From DFXE01 sp032054765 (GTDB lineage: Bacteria; Bacteroidota; Bacteroidia; Bacteroidales; Tannerellaceae): a stretch of 64,000 nucleotides of DNA. Positions 1 through 8,098 of the stretch are shown piece after piece. Each line of letters starts with the position of its first letter. Position 1 is the first letter of the stretch. The position numbers and the translations under genes were made by a program. The stretch lies in NCBI GenBank assembly GCA_032054765.1, contig DAMBSC010000002.1:124001-188000 (forward strand). Reading direction: 5' to 3'. Under the pieces are notes generated by a model. The model did no database searches, was not told where the DNA came from, and saw nothing but the letters and a program-made list of their open reading frames with translations.

Positions 1-2471
1 ACGGCATTGATGGCCGCCGTTGAGAACATATTAAATCGTTTGATAGTTCCCGGACCGGTAGTATAATTAGTAGTACCAAGCGCTGTTAAGGGAATCATCG
101 TTCCGTTCTGCGCACGTACGAAGAAAAGACCTATATCATCTCTGGTTGCCCTGTAAGGAGCCTCCGCCTGAATATATACTTTATAGATGCGGTTAAACAT
201 ATTGAAATCATTTACGTACACTGACCCCAGATATGCTTTCATAGTAGAAAAGATATCAGCGACAGGTATACCTAAGAATTTAGCCTGATCACGGTCAACA
301 TCAAAATACAATTGCGGTATTTCTGATTGTATTGCCGATGACACACTGCGTAATTCAGGCGCTTGTGCAGCATAAAATAAAAAGGTATCTGATGCGTTTA
401 CCAAATTATCCCAGGTAGCATCGCCTCGACCTTCAAGCTGCATTTCAATTCCTCCGCTTTCTCCTAATCCCGGTATAACCGGAGGACGGTTCAGATATGC
501 CTTTATTTCCGGATAGTAATAAAACTCTTTACGGGCTTCTTCCATCACATCAGCAACTCCCAAACCGGCTGATTTTCTTTTTTCCCAAGGCTCGAGTATT
601 ACAGTTAAAGTAGCGCGACTTTGTGAAGTTCCCACACGAGAACTACTACCCGTTACGTTTTGTACATATTCTACTCCGGAAAGACCCATTAAGTAATTTA
701 TAGCTCGATCGGTTACCTTACGGGTTCGTTCCAACGTAGCTCCTTCCGGCATCTCTAGTTCAACCGTAAAGAAACCCTGATCTTCTTCGGGTATAAAACT
801 GGAAGGTACAACCCTGTTTAAAACAAATATAAACACCAATGCTATACCAAAACCTGCTAATATTCGTTTCGGATGGCTGATTGCATTACTTAATAAATGG
901 ATGTATTTATTATTTCCTGTATTCAACCACTGGTTTATTTTCTTAAAGATAAAATGTTTTTCATTTTTAGCCGGACGAAGGATAAGGGCACACATAGCCG
1001 GACTTAGTGTAAGCGCTACTACAGTAGATAACAATACCGACACTACAATCGTTACTGAAAACTGACGATATAACTGTCCTGTTATTCCACTGAGGAAACT
1101 TACCGGTACAAATACCGCGGCAAGTACCATAGATGTGGCAATTAATGCACCTGATAACTCCCGCATGGCTTTGTGGGTTGCTTCACGGGCCGTAAGTTTT
1201 TCTTCTTCCATGATACGCTCGACATTCTCCACAACCACAATGGCATCGTCCACCACGATCCCGATAGCGAGAATCAATCCCAGCAACGTAAGCATATTCA
1301 ATGAAAAGCCCATGATTAGCATAAAGCCAAATGTTCCGATCAATGAAATCGGAACAGCGATAGTAGGTATTAATGATGCTCGCCAATTCTGTAAGGATAA
1401 GAATACAACCAAAATAACCAGCATTAATGCTTCAAATAATGTTTTATATACTTCATCAATGGATTGTGAAATATATTCAGTCATATCAAAAGGAAACATA
1501 TATTCCAAGCCTTCCGGAAAGTTACGGCTTATCTCCTTCATCGCTTTTTTCACATCTGTGGCCACGTCCAGTGCGTTAGCTCCCGGTAACATATATATAC
1601 CAAGTATAGCTGCATTACGACCATTCAATCCGCTTTCAGTGGAATATGAAGATGCTTCAAGAGATATGCGGGCTACATCACGTAAACGGACAATAGAACC
1701 ATCTGCATTCGCTCGGACAACGATTTCCTCAAACTCTTTCACTGTAGATAAACGTCCATGCGCAGTAACAGGTAAAGTTACATCAATATCAAGAACCGGT
1801 TGTTTACCGACTTCACCTGCTGCTGACTCACGATTCTGATCCTTAAGTGCATTCTGTATATCCTGAACGGTTAAACCCATATTTGCCATCCTGTCCGGAT
1901 ATACCCATATCTGCATACCGTAATAGCGGCTGCCAATGTTAGAAATACGCCCCACCCCCGGAATACGGCGTAATACGTCAAGAACATTTATAGTTGCAAA
2001 GTTACTGAGGTATATTTCATCAAACCGTGGATCGTCTGATATTAAACTTAATGTCATTAACTGGCTTGGAGCCTGCTTTTCAACGGTAATACCATTTTGT
2101 ACTACCTCCGCCGGCAAACGGGATTCTGCCAGCTTTACCCTATTCTGTATTTCTACAGCAGAAAGGTCAGGATTAGCTCCCACATCAAAAGTTACCGTAA
2201 CGGTTAAACCTCCTGAATTAGAACTACTACTCTGCATATAAATCATACCCGGAGTCCCATTCAATTCCTGCTCAATAGGTGTAGCAACGGCCTGCGATAC
2301 AGTAAGGGCACTGGCCCCCGGATAGGAAGCGCTCACCTTTACCACAGGAGGAGTAATTTGCGGATATTGATCAATGGGTAATAATATCAGTCCGATAATT
2401 CCGACAATGACAATCAGTATGGAAAGTACTGTAGAAAAAACCGGCCGATCTATAAAGAAGCCTGGTTTCAT
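1..2471 (-). CDS. RND multidrug efflux transporter, inner-membrane subunit (3' part outside window)
   Basis: This is an AcrB/MexB-type (HAE1) proton-driven efflux pump of the inner membrane. The frame is open from ATG at 2471 to the left edge, giving about 823 residues of a protein that is usually just over 1000, so the C-terminal quarter is missing. It starts MKPGFFIDRPVFSTVLSIVI, the usual first transmembrane helix. It keeps the family stretch GLILAIGIVVDDAIVVVENV in the central membrane domain, with the paired acidic residues of the proton relay, and large periplasmic porter segments follow. The ATG overlaps the stop of the adaptor gene by 4 nt, with GGAGG just upstream, so the two are translationally coupled. 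The substrate cannot be told from sequence. Confidence 0.95.
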   Translation of the reverse strand, partial: MKPGFFIDRPVFSTVLSILIVIVGIIGLILLPIDQYPQITPPVVKVSASYPGASALTVSQAVATPIEQELNGTPGMIYMQSSSSNSGGLTVTVTFDVGANPDLSAVEIQNRVKLAESRLPAEVVQNGITVEKQAPSQLMTLSLISDDPRFDEIYLSNFATINVLDVLRRIPGVGRISNIGSRYYGMQIWVYPDRMANMGLTVQDIQNALKDQNRESAAGEVGKQPVLDIDVTLPVTAHGRLSTVKEFEEIVVRANADGSIVRLRDVARISLEASSYSTESGLNGRNAAILGIYMLPGANALDVATDVKKAMKEISRNFPEGLEYMFPFDMTEYISQSIDEVYKTLFEALMLVILVVFLSLQNWRASLIPTIAVPISLIGTFGFMLIMGFSLNMLTLLGLILAIGIVVDDAIVVVENVERIMEEEKLTAREATHKAMRELSGALIATSMVLAAVFVPVSFLSGITGQLYRQFSVTIVVSVLLSTVVALTLSPAMCALILRPAKNEKHFIFKKINQWLNTGNNKYIHLLSNAISHPKRILAGFGIALVFIFVLNRVVPSSFIPEEDQGFFTVELEMPEGATLERTRKVTDRAINYLMGLSGVEYVQNVTGSSSRVGTSQSRATLTVILEPWEKRKSAGLGVADVMEEARKEFYYYPEIKAYLNRPPVIPGLGESGGIEMQLEGRGDATWDNLVNASDTFLFYAAQAPELRSVSSAIQSEIPQLYFDVDRDQAKFLGIPVADIFSTMKAYLGSVYVNDFNMFNRIYKVYIQAEAPYRATRDDIGLFFVRAQNGTMIPLTALGTTNYTTGPGTIKRFNMFSTAAINA

Positions 2472-3634
2472 TTTATATCCTCCTCTTTCAACAGTTCCAA
2501 TGCTCTTTCATCACCTGATGGGATAGCATGGACTTCCATACCTGGTGTGAGTTTGTGGTATCCTTCTATTACGACTTGCTCATTCTCTCCTAATCCTCTT
2601 TCTATAACTATAGTGTTAGCCCTTTCAGGCCCGATCTGTACAAATCGTTTTTCCGCTTTATTATCACGACGAATAATGTATATAAAGGCACCACCCTTTT
2701 CAATAGAAACTGCTTTACGAGGTACTACAATCGCATTCTCGCGTACATCTAATAATAATTTTACACGGGTAAACTGCCCGGGAAGAAGTCTTTGATTTGG
2801 ATTAGCCAACTCTGCACGTACTCCGAAAGTACCTGTTTGCGGATCTACTATAGGATCTGCGAAATCAACATATCCGGTTATCGGATATTCTGTATTATCT
2901 GCTAAAGTAACAGTTACGGTTTGTTTCCATGAACGCGTTGTGTCTTGTTCACCAAAACGTATATTCCGACGTTCCGCACTCAGGTAGTCCAATGCTGTCA
3001 TCTTAAAATCTACCAATACGGTATCGCTTTTAACTACGGCTGCCAACTTTGAATTAACTCCGGGACCTACCAATGCACCTATATCAACGAACCGTTCACT
3101 AATATAACCGGAAATTGGAGAAATCACGGTTGTATAGTTAAGCTCCAGTTGTGCCTGATCTAAATCCGCTTTGCTTATGCCAATATTAGCTTGGGCATCT
3201 TCAAGAGCTGCCGTTGCATTATCAAGATCCAATTGACTGGCTGCATGTTGTTCGTATAATGGTCTTAGACGTTCGACATCACGGCTTGATTTGGCAGCCT
3301 GTGCTTCTACTTTTTTTAACTGTGCCTTTGCCTTTTCTAGTTTAGCTTTATATTGTGCAGAATTAATAATAAATAAAGGTTCATTTTGTTGTACGTACTT
3401 ACCTTCTTTAAAAAGCATTTTCTCCAGATAACCTTCTACACGTGCATGCACTTCTACATAACTGGCCGCACGAATACGCCCGACATATTCACCATATATC
3501 TGTACATTGTCTTTAGAAGGATTTTCAACAATAACGATAGGAAGCTGCTGTTCCTCTTTTTTACGACAACCTGTAATTAATACACAAATAGACAAACATG
3601 CGATAAATACTACACAGAAATTACGTCTTTCCAT
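2468..3634 (-). CDS. RND efflux periplasmic adaptor (membrane fusion protein)
   Basis: This 388-aa AcrA/MexA-type adaptor links the inner-membrane pump to an outer-membrane channel. It has a lipoprotein signal (hydrophobic stretch then LITGC near residue 23). After that come a lipoyl half-motif, an alpha-helical hairpin rich in Lys/Ala/Glu (about residues 95-160), the second lipoyl half and a beta-barrel domain. It is first in the operon and overlaps the pump gene by 4 nt. No outer-membrane factor or regulator is visible; the former may lie beyond the left edge. Confidence 0.93.
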   Translation of the reverse strand: MERRNFCVVFIACLSICVLITGCRKKEEQQLPIVIVENPSKDNVQIYGEYVGRIRAASYVEVHARVEGYLEKMLFKEGKYVQQNEPLFIINSAQYKAKLEKAKAQLKKVEAQAAKSSRDVERLRPLYEQHAASQLDLDNATAALEDAQANIGISKADLDQAQLELNYTTVISPISGYISERFVDIGALVGPGVNSKLAAVVKSDTVLVDFKMTALDYLSAERRNIRFGEQDTTRSWKQTVTVTLADNTEYPITGYVDFADPIVDPQTGTFGVRAELANPNQRLLPGQFTRVKLLLDVRENAIVVPRKAVSIEKGGAFIYIIRRDNKAEKRFVQIGPERANTIVIERGLGENEQVVIEGYHKLTPGMEVHAIPSGDERALELLKEEDIK

Positions 3635-3751
3635 TCGCTGAGTTTATATAAATTAATACCTTACTCTATAAGTTACAACCTACTACTTCTTTTTAAAACA
3701 AAGTTTAATTATAGTTAGTTCATGGAAAGACAGGGATAGTAGAGCAAATAA

Positions 3752-3997
3752 AAAGAAAAAAGGAAAAACCATGTTAATGATTTTTCCTTTTATATATGAA
3801 AGAAAGCCGCACCGAAGATATGAACAAACTCCGTATGACAGGATTTGAGTGCTTTGCCATCTTTGTAATCCGCTGTGCTAAGCATACCCGAAGGTTGCGG
3901 CCCGCCATTAACAGCAAGAGCTATGTCTCGGAATTGTATTTTACTGATGAGTTTCCCAATCGAACAAGTGCGGCTTAACTCATCACCTTTGTTATAT
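3752..3997 (-). ncRNA. ssrS: Structured small RNA downstream of rplT (Bacteroidales-1 / 6S-like candidate)
   Basis: A transcription unit of about 240 nt with no credible protein. On the minus strand it has a full Bacteroidota promoter, then AAGCCGCAC near the 5' end, which pairs perfectly with GTGCGGCTT about 170 nt later. Inside that, AAACTC pairs with GAGTTT across equal 13-nt internal strands. A central, mostly unpaired region follows, then a GC-rich apical hairpin near 3890-3920, and finally a Rho-independent terminator. A long rod with a central bubble is the 6S RNA shape. From memory, the Bacteroidales-1 RNA motif lies next to the L20 gene and has been regarded as a 6S RNA; position, size and promoter fit. 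The ncRNA call is firm, the 6S identity less so. Confidence 0.75.
3758..3791 (-). terminator. Rho-independent terminator of the small RNA
   Basis: An 11-bp perfect stem (AAAAGGAAAAA with TTTTTCCTTTT) with a 12-nt loop. On the minus strand it ends in a T-rich tract. It sits directly after the 3' closing arm of the small RNA. Confidence 0.75.
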
Positions 3998-4001
3998 AAC
4001 A

Positions 4002-4033
4002 CAAATATAAAAAGAAGGTTTAGAAATACCAAA
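4002..4033 (-). promoter_or_regulatory. Bacteroidota sigma-ABfr-type promoter of the small RNA
   Basis: On the minus strand TTTG (4033-4030), exactly 20 nt, then TATATTTG (4009-4002). This matches the Bacteroidota -33 TTTG / -7 TAnnTTTG pattern and predicts a start near 3996. Confidence 0.8.
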
Positions 4034-4045
4034 TAAAAATACAAA

Positions 4046-4076
4046 AAAAGAGCTTCCAAAAAGGAAACTCTTTCTT
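4046..4076 (-). terminator. Terminator of the thrS-infC-rpmI-rplT operon
   Basis: Minus-strand hairpin of AAAGAG and TTCC type stems around a 5-nt loop, followed by seven T residues. It starts about 20 nt after the rplT stop and separates the operon from the small-RNA promoter. Confidence 0.8.
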
Positions 4077-4095
4077 AGTCAATATCGTATGTAAT

Positions 4096-4440
4096 TTACT
4101 TTACCTTATCTACGATTGCTTTGAAAGCTTCAGGATGATTCATCGCTAAGTCGGCCAACACTTTACGGTTGATTTCGATACCTTTAGCGTGTAAAGCACC
4201 CATTAAGCGGGAATAAGATAATCCTTCCAGACGTGCTGCTGCATTGATACGTTGTATCCATAATGCACGGAAGGAACGTTTTTTATTTCTACGGTCACGG
4301 AAAGCATATGTCAAACCTTTTTCCCAGGTATTCTTTGCTACCGTCCAAACATTTTTACGAGCTCCGTAATAACCTCTCGTAAGTTTTAAAATCCGTTTTC
4401 TTTTTGCTCTTGAAGCAACATGATTTACTGATCTCGGCAT
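4096..4440 (-). CDS. rplT: 50S ribosomal protein L20
   Basis: This 114-aa protein has the normal L20 length. It starts MPRSVNHVASRAKRKRILKL and carries the basic helical N-terminus followed by the conserved stretch RALWIQRINAAARL. It binds 23S rRNA early in large-subunit assembly. It is the last gene of the conserved thrS-infC-rpmI-rplT set, 104 nt after rpmI. That gap is long for the operon but shows no clear hairpin, so L20 autoregulation of the enterobacterial kind is not evident here. Confidence 0.98.
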   Translation of the reverse strand: MPRSVNHVASRAKRKRILKLTRGYYGARKNVWTVAKNTWEKGLTYAFRDRRNKKRSFRALWIQRINAAARLEGLSYSRLMGALHAKGIEINRKVLADLAMNHPEAFKAIVDKVK

Positions 4441-4544
4441 AATTCTAATCTGTTTTTGAATGTTAGCGCCATCTTTGTTTGATGATCTTTTTTGCTAAAT
4501 ACATTCGGTTAATAAAAATCGTTGTAAAACTCTTAACTTAAAGA

Positions 4545-4742
4545 TTACTTCATACAAAGCATTTCCTTTACACTGTTTTCGTTTGTTGCATGCACCAAAC
4601 CAATGTGTGTAAGGTTTCTTTTACGCTTCTTTGACTTCTTTGTAAGAATGTGACTCTTGTAAGCATGTTTTCTCTTGATTTTACCTGTTCCGGTAAGGGC
4701 AAACCTCTTTTTGGCACCGGAATTAGTCTTCATCTTAGGCAT
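4545..4742 (-). CDS. rpmI: 50S ribosomal protein L35
   Basis: A 65-aa very basic protein starting MPKMKTNSGAKKRFALTGTG, the invariant L35 N-terminus. The KRKHAYKSHILTKKSKKRKR block is also typical. It lies 51 nt after infC and is the usual partner of rplT. Confidence 0.98.
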   Translation of the reverse strand: MPKMKTNSGAKKRFALTGTGKIKRKHAYKSHILTKKSKKRKRNLTHIGLVHATNENSVKEMLCMK

Positions 4743-4793
4743 TTTCCAATTATGTTTTAATTATTAATATATCATCCCGTTACCGGGAATTTC

Positions 4794-5435
4794 TTACTCT
4801 TCTTTATTTTCTTCGCTTGGGGCGGAGCCGGCTTCCGATTCAGGATTAGCTTTCGGCTTAAGCGTAATAACTTTTTTCGCCTGAGGCTTAGGAGCAGTTG
4901 CTGCCTGTGTACCGGCCTTTTTAGGGGTTAGCATAATTATCATTCGCTTACCTTCCAATTGAGGTAATTGTTCTACTTTTCCATAATCTTCCAGATCATT
5001 GGCAAAACGTAGTAATAATACCTCACCCTGTTCTTTAAACAAAATGGAACGCCCCTTAAAGAAAACGTATGCTTTTACTTTAGCTCCTTCTTCCAGAAAG
5101 CCTTTAGCATGCTTTAGTTTAAAGTTATAGTCATGATCATCGGTTTGTGGTCCGAAACGTATTTCCTTCACTATCACTTTGACAGACTTCGCTTTTTGTT
5201 CTTTCTGACGCTTTTTCTGTTGATAGAGGAATTTCTGGAAATCGGTTACTCTACAAACGGGGGGCACAGCATTCGGTGATATTTCTACCAAATCAAGTCC
5301 TTTGCTTTCTGCTATTCTCAGGGCTTCTGAAATAGGGTAAACACCCTGTTCTACATCATCACCTACTAAACGAACTTCACGAGCACGGATACGCTCATTG
5401 ATTCTGTACTGATCTTTCAGATTGTCTTTCTTCAT
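4794..5435 (-). CDS. infC: Translation initiation factor IF-3
   Basis: This 213-aa protein opens MKKDNLKDQYRINERIRARE, the family N-terminus. It has the N-domain (VEISPNAVPPVCRV), a basic linker helix (QQKKRQKEQKAKSVKV) and the C-domain (KEIRFGPQTDDHDYNFK). IF-3 binds the 30S subunit, blocks premature 50S joining and checks initiator pairing. A low-complexity C-terminal tail of about 35 residues rich in Lys, Ala, Pro and Glu goes beyond the usual end. The start here is ATG, whereas E. coli infC uses AUU for autoregulation. Confidence 0.97.
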   Translation of the reverse strand: MKKDNLKDQYRINERIRAREVRLVGDDVEQGVYPISEALRIAESKGLDLVEISPNAVPPVCRVTDFQKFLYQQKKRQKEQKAKSVKVIVKEIRFGPQTDDHDYNFKLKHAKGFLEEGAKVKAYVFFKGRSILFKEQGEVLLLRFANDLEDYGKVEQLPQLEGKRMIIMLTPKKAGTQAATAPKPQAKKVITLKPKANPESEAGSAPSEENKEE

Positions 5436-5476
5436 TCAAAAAGAATTATTCTCCTCGTTATTAATTTTTTAAGTTA

Positions 5477-7438
5477 TTATTTTTCTTTATTCTTTTGCCA
5501 ACGATTCATCATTTCCTCTACTTCATCGTTTAAAAGCGCTGCAAATGTAGTAATTTTCATGGAACCTTTATCACCTTCACCCTGTTTTCTTACCGAAACT
5601 TCATTATTTTCAGCTTCTTTCTCTCCAACAATGAGCATATAAGGGATACGCTTCAATTCATTATCGCGTATTTTACGTCCCACTTTTTCATTACGATCAT
5701 CTACTATAACCCGGATATCCTGGTCTTCTAATAAACGGGAAATTTCCCATGCATACTCGTTATATTTCTCACTTACCGGCAATATGGCAACCTGGTCAGG
5801 CGTAAGCCATAAAGGGAATTTACCTCCGGTATGCTCGATCAACACGGCAACAAAACGTTCCATAGAACCAAACGGCGCACGATGGATCATTACGGGACGA
5901 TGCTTTTTATTATCTTCACCTGTATATTCGAGTTCGAAACGCTCCGGTAAACTGTAGTCAACCTGAATGGTTCCCAACTGCCAACGGCGACCGATAGCAT
6001 CTTTCACCATAAAGTCTAATTTCGGACCATAGAACGCAGCTTCACCTAATTCTATTTTCGCTTTCAATCCGGCTTCCCTGCAGGCCTCAATAATAGCAGT
6101 CTCTGCCTTTTCCCAGTTTTCTTCCGAACCGATATACTTTTCTTTGTTCTCAGGATCGCGTAAAGAGATCTGAGCTTCAAAGTTTTCAAAATCAAGTGCT
6201 TTAAAGATAATGAAAATTATATCCATTACTTTCAAAAACTCTTCTTTCAATTGATCCGGACGACAAAACAAGTGAGCATCATCCTGCGTAAAGCCTCGAA
6301 CACGGGTTAAACCATGTAACTCCCCACTTTGTTCATAACGATATACGGTTCCGAACTCAGCAAAACGAATCGGAAGGTCTTTATAAGAGCGTGGAGTCAC
6401 CTTGAAAATCTCGCAGTGATGCGGACAATTCATAGGTTTAAGTAAGAATTCTTCTCCTTCCTGCGGTGTATGAATCGGTTGAAAAGAATCTTTTCCATAT
6501 TTTTCATAATGACCGGAAGTAACATATAATTGTTTACCGCCGATATGAGGGGTCATCACCTGCTGATAACCATATTTCTTCTGAATACGTTTCAGGAAAT
6601 CTTCTAATCTCAATCGCAACTGCGTTCCGCGTGGCAACCATAAAGGTAATCCTGCACCAACAGCCTGAGAGAAAGCAAACAATTCCAGTTCTTTACCGAT
6701 CTTACGATGATCACGTTTTTTAGCTTCTTCCAGAAACGCCAGATATTCATCCAGCATTTTCTTTTTCGGGAAAGTAATACCATATAAACGGACTAATTGT
6801 TTACGTTTTTCATCACCTCTCCAATACGCTCCGGCGACGCTTAATATTTTAACAGCCTTAATATAGGAGGTATTCGGCAAATGCGGCCCACGGCAGAGGT
6901 CAGTAAAATTGCCCTGTGTATAGGTTGTTATTGTGCCGTCTTCCAGCTCACCGATCAGTTCAGTTTTATACATTTCCCCCCGATCACCGAACAGCTGCAT
7001 CGCATCATTTTTAGTAATGTCCTGACGCTTGATATCTTCTTTACGGGCGATCAGTTCCATCATTTTGGCTTCGATGGTAGGGAAATCGCTTTCTTTTATG
7101 GTTTGTCCTTCTCCCGGATCAACATCATAATAGAAACCATTCTCAATAGCCGGTCCGATACCGAATTTCACATCGGGATATAATTCCTGCAATGCTTCAG
7201 CCATCAAGTGAGCACTGGAGTGCCAGTAAGCATGTTTCCCTTCATCGTCTTCCCATTTTAACAGTTTAACAGTAGAATCCTGATCGATAGGACGGCAAAG
7301 GTCCCATGTTTCACCATTTACATCCGCAGCAAGAACATCCTGTGCCAACCGCGAGCTAATACTTTCAGCTATTTGTAGAGGTGTTATTCCTTTCTCGAAT
7401 TCCCGTACTGAATTATCTGGAAATGTAATCTTTATCAT
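5477..7438 (-). CDS. thrS: Threonyl-tRNA synthetase
   Basis: This 653-aa class II synthetase charges tRNA-Thr. Domains in order are TGS (residues about 1-60), the editing/SAD domain with HSSAHLMAEAL (the HxxxH zinc/editing motif), the catalytic core with the motif 2 region (RYEQSGELHGLTRVRGFTQD) and motif 3 (IHRAPFGSMERFVAVLIEH), and the anticodon-binding domain. It is first of the translation operon; infC follows 41 nt later. A TAAATTTG -7 element lies 41 nt upstream. Confidence 0.98.
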   Translation of the reverse strand: MIKITFPDNSVREFEKGITPLQIAESISSRLAQDVLAADVNGETWDLCRPIDQDSTVKLLKWEDDEGKHAYWHSSAHLMAEALQELYPDVKFGIGPAIENGFYYDVDPGEGQTIKESDFPTIEAKMMELIARKEDIKRQDITKNDAMQLFGDRGEMYKTELIGELEDGTITTYTQGNFTDLCRGPHLPNTSYIKAVKILSVAGAYWRGDEKRKQLVRLYGITFPKKKMLDEYLAFLEEAKKRDHRKIGKELELFAFSQAVGAGLPLWLPRGTQLRLRLEDFLKRIQKKYGYQQVMTPHIGGKQLYVTSGHYEKYGKDSFQPIHTPQEGEEFLLKPMNCPHHCEIFKVTPRSYKDLPIRFAEFGTVYRYEQSGELHGLTRVRGFTQDDAHLFCRPDQLKEEFLKVMDIIFIIFKALDFENFEAQISLRDPENKEKYIGSEENWEKAETAIIEACREAGLKAKIELGEAAFYGPKLDFMVKDAIGRRWQLGTIQVDYSLPERFELEYTGEDNKKHRPVMIHRAPFGSMERFVAVLIEHTGGKFPLWLTPDQVAILPVSEKYNEYAWEISRLLEDQDIRVIVDDRNEKVGRKIRDNELKRIPYMLIVGEKEAENNEVSVRKQGEGDKGSMKITTFAALLNDEVEEMMNRWQKNKEK

Positions 7439-7478
7439 AATCTGTTTCCTAAAAAAAGTCTATTTTTCAAATAAGATG

Positions 7479-7486
7479 CAAATTTA
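7479..7486 (-). promoter_or_regulatory. -7 promoter element upstream of thrS
   Basis: TAAATTTG on the minus strand, 41 nt before the thrS ATG. No TTTG is found at the expected -33 position, so only half of the promoter is supported. Confidence 0.5.
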
Positions 7487-7646
7487 CGATTCTTTTTAAT
7501 ATGAATAGCTTTTTTATCTGGAAAATATTCTGACTTTCATTCATTATCATTCATTTATGATATTTGTCTTTTGCTACTTGCTATTTATTTTTCAACATCA
7601 CTACTATCACTTCCGGCGTATTTATCTATAAATCTGAAGAATAAGA

Positions 7647-8065
7647 GTGATATTAAATCGTTTTTTTAATATCACGGCAATATTACTTTTTGTCAAAAGG
7701 GTTTATTAATAAAAAGCATTGTGATGCTCTTTTAGAACCACTACAATAGTTTCTGAAAAGGAATACAATGGTTTGTAAGAAGCATCATAATGGTTTGAGA
7801 TATAGATTGTAATGAATTGGAAGATCGGCCCAAGACAATTAAAAATTAGGTTGGATTATCCGGACGCTTGTCAATAAAAATCGGACGGGAGCTATATTTA
7901 TTGGCAAGCGTCCGAATTTAAACCGGATGGGGAGCAATTAAGAAAGGATGTAGATGTCTTCTGTGATATCAAAGAGAACAAAGTGATATTAAAACCAACC
8001 CACAATATCACACTTAATCAACTATCAATAAAATATATACCTTAAAAGTGATATTGGTGATATTA
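7647..8065. repeat. Dispersed GTGATATT words in both orientations
   Basis: Forward copies lie at 7647, 7963 (GTGATATC), 7983, 8048 and 8057, and inverted copies at 7667 and 8004. The 7647/7667 pair forms a 9-bp stem-loop. Spacing is irregular. Confidence 0.6.
7721..7830. repeat. 22-nt-period intergenic array A
   Basis: Five abutting units start at 7721, 7743, 7765, 7787 and 7809. The middle three begin ACAATAGTTT, ACAATGGTTT and ATAATGGTTT, with the dyad ACAA..TTGT in the best copy. Outer units are more degenerate. There are no spacers between units. Confidence 0.7.
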
Positions 8066-8098
8066 AAAAAACAAACTTTTTGTATTATACTACCGGAT

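Larger units (their letters stand above)
7439..8098. other. 660-nt gene-free region with several repeat families
   Basis: Besides the thrS promoter this region has no credible ORF. It holds a 22-nt-period array (7721-7830), scattered GTGATATT words in both orientations, and a third family built on CGGACGCTTG. That last family has copies at 7861 and 7882, an exact reverse complement at 7905-7914 and a weak copy at 7923. The dense short dyads set it apart from ordinary spacer DNA. Confidence 0.7.

Noticed and set aside
1135..2241. Plus-strand ORFs of 234 and 101 codons
   Set aside because: They are antisense to an intact RND transporter frame and show serine/threonine-rich shadow composition.
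3790..4059. 89-codon minus-strand ORF and a 60-codon plus-strand ORF downstream of rplT
   Set aside because: Both lie inside the structured small RNA with its own promoter, closing stem and terminator; the minus ORF would start upstream of the transcription start.
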